NCBI RefSeq assembly: GCF_031581265.1
Contig: NZ_JAVLBQ010000003.1
Location: forward strand, 71,686 to 135,685
Source of the DNA: Gracilimonas sp031581265
Lineage (GTDB): Bacteria > Bacteroidota > Rhodothermia > Balneolales > Balneolaceae
Length of the DNA stretch: 64,000 nucleotides
Direction: 5' to 3'
Both the position numbers and the translations under genes were made by a program. The notes under the pieces were generated by a model that saw only the letters and a program-made list of their open reading frames with translations, was not told where the DNA came from and made no database searches. Numbering within the stretch: position 1 is the first letter of the stretch; each line of letters starts with the position of its first letter. Positions 61,116-64,000 of the stretch are shown here, piece by piece.

Positions 61116-62456
61116 ATGGCTAACAATTCACGTTTCTTTTTCGACGAGCAAAGCCAGGAAAACGCCAAGATCAAAGTGATCGGCGTAGGCGGCGGTGGCG
61201 GTAACGCCATTAACAATATGATTAACATGGGACTCGAAAGTGTGGAGTATATCGCTCTGAACACAGATGCACAGGCCCTCAAAAACAGCATGGCGGATAT
61301 CAAGATACAGGTGGGCTCAGCCCTTACCAACGGACTTGGTGCCGGAGCTCGACCTGAAATCGGTCGGGAAGCGGTGGAAGAAAATCGCCATGAAATTGAG
61401 GAATCTATCGAAAATGCCGATATGGTCTTTGTGACTGCAGGCATGGGCGGTGGAACCGGAACCGGGGGAGCTCCTGTAGTTGCCGGCATTGCCAAGCGAC
61501 GCGGAATCCTGACTGTGGGTATCATCACAACCCCATTTGAATGTGAGGGTAAAGTTCGTAAGAAGTATGCCTTGGAGGGAATCACCGAACTCAAGAAAAA
61601 TTGCGATACCGTTATCGTAATTCCCAATGAGCGACTGCTTGATATCGCCGACGAGAATACGTCTCTGATGGAAGCTTTCGCGATGGCAAATGAGGTACTT
61701 TATAATGCAACCCGAGGCATCAGTGATTTAATCCTCATGCCCGGACTTATCAACCTTGACTTTGCTGACGTCCGCACTACAATGAGTGACGGTGGAGCAG
61801 CGATCATGGGATCTGCAACAGCAGACGGACAAGACCGAGCCGAAAAAGCAGCACGTTCTGCTATCAACTCTCCATTGCTTGATGGGGTGAGTATCCGCGG
61901 AGCACGAAATGTATTGGTCAATATCTCAGCCGGTTCCAACCTTGGAATGCGCGAAACTACTACTGCAACCAACATCATCCACGAAGAGGCCGGAGAAAAT
62001 GCCGAAATCATTCTCGGTACCGTATTGGATGAGGAATTTGGCGATCAGATCAGAGTTACGGTAATTGCTACCGGTTTTGACCTTGCTGAAGATCGTACTA
62101 AGGCTAAAGTCTCCGGCAATAAAGAAAGTTCGCTCAACAAAGCAGCTGAAAATGCACAAGCCGAAATACAGTCATCCAACAAAAAAGCTGATGTACCTAA
62201 GCGATTTTCCCGTTCAACAGGCGACTATTACAAAGGGGAAAATAACCTTAAAAAGTTGGATACTCCCTCCTATCTTCGTCGCGATCTAAACGTTCGCAAA
62301 CAAGAAGAAAACATTGAAGCTCGTGAAGAGCCTACCAATGAAAAGGAGAGCGAAAATGATGCTCAGGATAATATCGCCCCATTTCAAAGTCGGGCGGAAC
62401 GTATCCGTAAAGACGATACCGATCAGCCTGCTTTCTTAAGAAAGATCATGGACTGA
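61116..62456 (+). CDS. ftsZ: Cell division GTPase FtsZ
   Basis: 446 residues from ATG 61116 with AAAGGAG nine bases upstream. KVIGVGGGGGNAINNMI, NTDAQAL, the tubulin signature GMGGGTGTGGAPVVAGIA (about 109-126), and NLDFADVRTTMSDGGAAIMG (T7 loop). After residue 330 a charged linker leads to the conserved tail peptide DQPAFLRKIMD that binds FtsA. It polymerises into the Z ring. Last gene of the cluster, followed by two hairpins. Confidence 0.97.
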   Translation: MANNSRFFFDEQSQENAKIKVIGVGGGGGNAINNMINMGLESVEYIALNTDAQALKNSMADIKIQVGSALTNGLGAGARPEIGREAVEENRHEIEESIENADMVFVTAGMGGGTGTGGAPVVAGIAKRRGILTVGIITTPFECEGKVRKKYALEGITELKKNCDTVIVIPNERLLDIADENTSLMEAFAMANEVLYNATRGISDLILMPGLINLDFADVRTTMSDGGAAIMGSATADGQDRAEKAARSAINSPLLDGVSIRGARNVLVNISAGSNLGMRETTTATNIIHEEAGENAEIILGTVLDEEFGDQIRVTVIATGFDLAEDRTKAKVSGNKESSLNKAAENAQAEIQSSNKKADVPKRFSRSTGDYYKGENNLKKLDTPSYLRRDLNVRKQEENIEAREEPTNEKESENDAQDNIAPFQSRAERIRKDDTDQPAFLRKIMD

Positions 62457-62466
62457 TAAAATCATT

Positions 62467-62506
62467 GAGATACCGGTTTTTAGTTTAGCCATGGGACCGG
62501 TGTCTC
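62467..62506 (+). terminator. First hairpin after ftsZ
   Basis: GAGATACCGGT (62467-62477) with ACCGGTGTCTC (62496-62506): 11-bp stem with one T-G and an 18-base loop, 11 bases past the ftsZ stop, without a T-run. Possibly an mRNA 3' stabiliser. Confidence 0.5.
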
Positions 62507-62567
62507 TGTGAAACTTGATTTTACTGGATTATAGCTTCCATAAAGCTATAGATTGCTAACAATAGAG

Positions 62568-62600
62568 AAGGCTCCTTGATAGGGAGCCTTTTCTTTTTTT
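62568..62600 (+). terminator. Intrinsic terminator of the dcw cluster
   Basis: AAGGCTCC-ttgatag-GGAGCCTT followed by ttcttttttttg. The only strong terminator seen after mraZ. The remaining 62603-62830 stretch has a short GATCGCAGATTTTGTGATTGCG repeat fragment (62602-62640) and no gene. Confidence 0.9.
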
Positions 62601-62830
62601 TGATCGCAGATTTTGTGATTGCGCAGATTTCACTGATAAAAAAATCATTGAAAACCTCAGTTCGATTATAAACCTCAAGAAGTTGTCATCCATGTAGATG
62701 TTAGATAATTCTTTGACATTTTTTGTTAAACTTATCAGAAAAAGAGTATGATTCATTGGTCAGTAATTCACTTAGACAATCAACAAATAATAACCTACTT
62801 TTTTGGAGCCCATAGAACCTTCAAAAAATT

Positions 62831-63604
62831 ATGATAAAAGTTTTGCTTCAAAAGATAGTCCCTCGTTTCCTGCTCCGCCGGTATAAGGAATTCCGATATT
62901 ACCAGCTTCTCAGGGATTATGATATCAATGATCAACCGGACCTTTTGGTAGCTAAAGAACTGGTGAGTAAAGAATCTACTTTTATCGATATTGGTGAGAA
63001 TGTTGGTTTATACACCCGGTTTCTTTCGCCCGAAGTTTCGAAAGTGTTTAGCTTTGAGCCGGTTCCTTTTACCTTTGATATTCTATCTAATAATATGGAG
63101 CGATTTAAGCTTGATAATGTAGAGCTTCACCAAGTCGCCATTTCAAATTCGAATGGGGAATCGATTATTGAAGTGCCTATTTACGGTGGAACCCGGAACT
63201 ACTTTCGGGCCTCGTTACGCAAAGACTGTTCTGATATTTCTTCGGATATGCAATTCACTATTCAGACGAAAACCATCGATACTCTCTTTATTGATAAAGC
63301 TGATGCCATTTCACTTGTTAAATATGACGTCGAAGGACATGAACTCAACTGCATAAAAGGAGCTTCCGAATTTCTGAAAAAATCTGACGCAGCCTGGCTT
63401 ATTGAAATCTCTGAATCTCCTGATGATACATCCTCTTCCGGATTCAAGGTTGTTCAACTCATGGAACAACATGGTTTTCAAACCTACCTCTTTGAGGAAA
63501 ACTCCTTACGTCCCAGAAAACCCGGTGATAACAGCGTTAATTATTTCTTTCTGAAAGAACATCATCTGAATACACTAGGAGTCTGTCGGACTTTTTGGGG
63601 GTAA
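62831..63604 (+). CDS. FkbM-family SAM methyltransferase, 3' end replaced by IS
   Basis: 257 residues. The FkbM pattern is clear: STFIDIGENVGLYTRFLS (about 50-67), VFSFEPVPFTFDILSNNM, VAISNSNGE, LVKYDVEGHELNCIKGA and WLIEISES. These methylate O atoms of sugars or other metabolites, often in polysaccharide loci. The last residues (LGVCRTFWG) come from the start of the insertion sequence, so the native C-terminus is lost by a few residues; activity may survive. The gene is outside the dcw unit and probably begins a variable region. Confidence 0.85.
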   Translation: MIKVLLQKIVPRFLLRRYKEFRYYQLLRDYDINDQPDLLVAKELVSKESTFIDIGENVGLYTRFLSPEVSKVFSFEPVPFTFDILSNNMERFKLDNVELHQVAISNSNGESIIEVPIYGGTRNYFRASLRKDCSDISSDMQFTIQTKTIDTLFIDKADAISLVKYDVEGHELNCIKGASEFLKKSDAAWLIEISESPDDTSSSGFKVVQLMEQHGFQTYLFEENSLRPRKPGDNSVNYFFLKEHHLNTLGVCRTFWG

Positions 63605-64000
63605 ATTGTTAGTTTAGGATGAACTTTAATTGAACCTGAAACGCTTTTATGTCTGTTAATTTTCGCTTGGTGGATCGTGAGACCGCCTATTTGCTTCCAC
63701 CATCTATAGATGAATGGCTTCCGGAAGATCATTTAGCCCGGTTTGTGGTAGAAATTGTTGACCAGCTTGATCTTTCAGCTCTTGAGGGAGCCTATGCAGG
63801 AAGGGGTTCAGCTGCCTATCATCCTCGCATGCTCCTTGCCTTATTATTTTACAGCTACGCTCGTGGAACCTTTTCCTCCCGTAAGATTGAGGCAGCCACC
63901 TACGAGTCGGTTCCGATGCGTTATATTGCAGCCAATCAACATCCTGATCATGATACTATTTGCACATTTCGAGGTAGGTTTTTGGATGAGTTAAGTGATT
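63577..64000 (+). mobile_element. IS1182-family insertion sequence (left end, continues beyond window)
   Basis: The left end is placed near ctag|gagtctgtcggacttttt (63575-63598), where the FkbM homology stops; GTCTGTCGGACTTTT is a likely terminal inverted repeat and CTAG a possible target duplication. The exact end cannot be fixed without the right terminus. Confidence 0.65.
63649..64000 (+). CDS. IS1182-family transposase (partial)
   Basis: Starts at ATG 63649 and runs off the window (117 codons seen). NFRLVDRETAYLLPPSIDEWLPEDHLARFVV and GRGSAAYHPRMLLALLFYSY are the N-terminal DUF772 region of IS1182/IS5-like DDE transposases; HDTICTFRGRFLDEL follows. The catalytic DDE part is beyond the window. 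Confidence 0.9.
   Translation, partial: MSVNFRLVDRETAYLLPPSIDEWLPEDHLARFVVEIVDQLDLSALEGAYAGRGSAAYHPRMLLALLFYSYARGTFSSRKIEAATYESVPMRYIAANQHPDHDTICTFRGRFLDELSD

Overview
This 64 kb window looks like a draft chromosome contig (10-base N gap at 21633-21642) of a Gram-negative bacterium of the FCB group, most likely Balneolota (Balneola/Gracilimonas-like). That placement is inferred from protein flavour, about 40-45 percent GC by eye, Bacteroidota-type TTTG/TAnnTTTG promoter elements, a DASH cryptochrome, a GlmU-like sugar nucleotidyltransferase, a PASTA-tailed FtsI and a DAP-type MurE. No 16S gene is present to settle it.

Layout. 1-2.4 kb: 3' truncated secreted S9 peptidase. 2.5-5.7 kb: DinB-like protein, then an AT-rich islet encoding a membrane thioredoxin-like protein, a frameshifted secreted eight-cysteine peptide, a 6-bladed propeller lipoprotein and a small anchored protein. 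5.9-8.6 kb: carotenoid hydroxylase and a umuDC operon whose UmuD has lost both catalytic residues. 8.7-12.7 kb: FAD oxidoreductase and M20 hydrolase, a DUF4097 protein with a Leu-Asn repeat, a DUF4405 membrane protein. 12.8-15.7 kb: mnmD, engB, purF. 15.8-20.1 kb: two tandem TPR-histidine kinases, one broken by an in-frame stop. 20.2-24.9 kb: OsmC, tRNA-Gly, SF1 helicase with the gap, GntR regulator, pdxJ. 25-28.4 kb: divergent glmU-like and glmS genes; after glmS an AT-rich gap with two perfect DnaA boxes and a 24-residue membrane microprotein. 28.5-36.6 kb: mixed housekeeping genes (acetyltransferase, YvlD-like protein, isocitrate dehydrogenase, cryptochrome, SDR, DUF6580, YceI, DUF4168, 3-methyladenine glycosylase, YihY). 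36.9-40.7 kb: mutS and era.

40.9-45.2 kb is the most interesting regulatory region. A metY-metX-hom methionine operon is preceded by a probable Cys/Met-rich leader peptide whose stop codon overlaps an attenuator (antiterminator/terminator), followed by a long dyad and then a SAM-I riboswitch with its own terminator. This implies two stacked switches, one sensing charged tRNA and one sensing SAM.

45.3-46.5 kb: P1 peptidase. 46.7-62.5 kb: complete-looking dcw division/cell-wall cluster (mraZ, rsmH, ftsL, ftsI, murE, mraY, murD, ftsW, murG, murC, ftsQ, ftsA, ftsZ), with MraZ-type operator repeats upstream, no murF, a palindromic repeat between murD and ftsW, and a tandem duplication between ftsA and ftsZ. 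62.8-64 kb: FkbM methyltransferase whose end is made by the edge of an IS1182-type insertion sequence that runs off the window.

Several palindromic interspersed repeat families (REPIN-like, GTCATTGCGAG, GCGGATGACGCAGAT, ACCTGCGAGCG) sit in the intergenic gaps.
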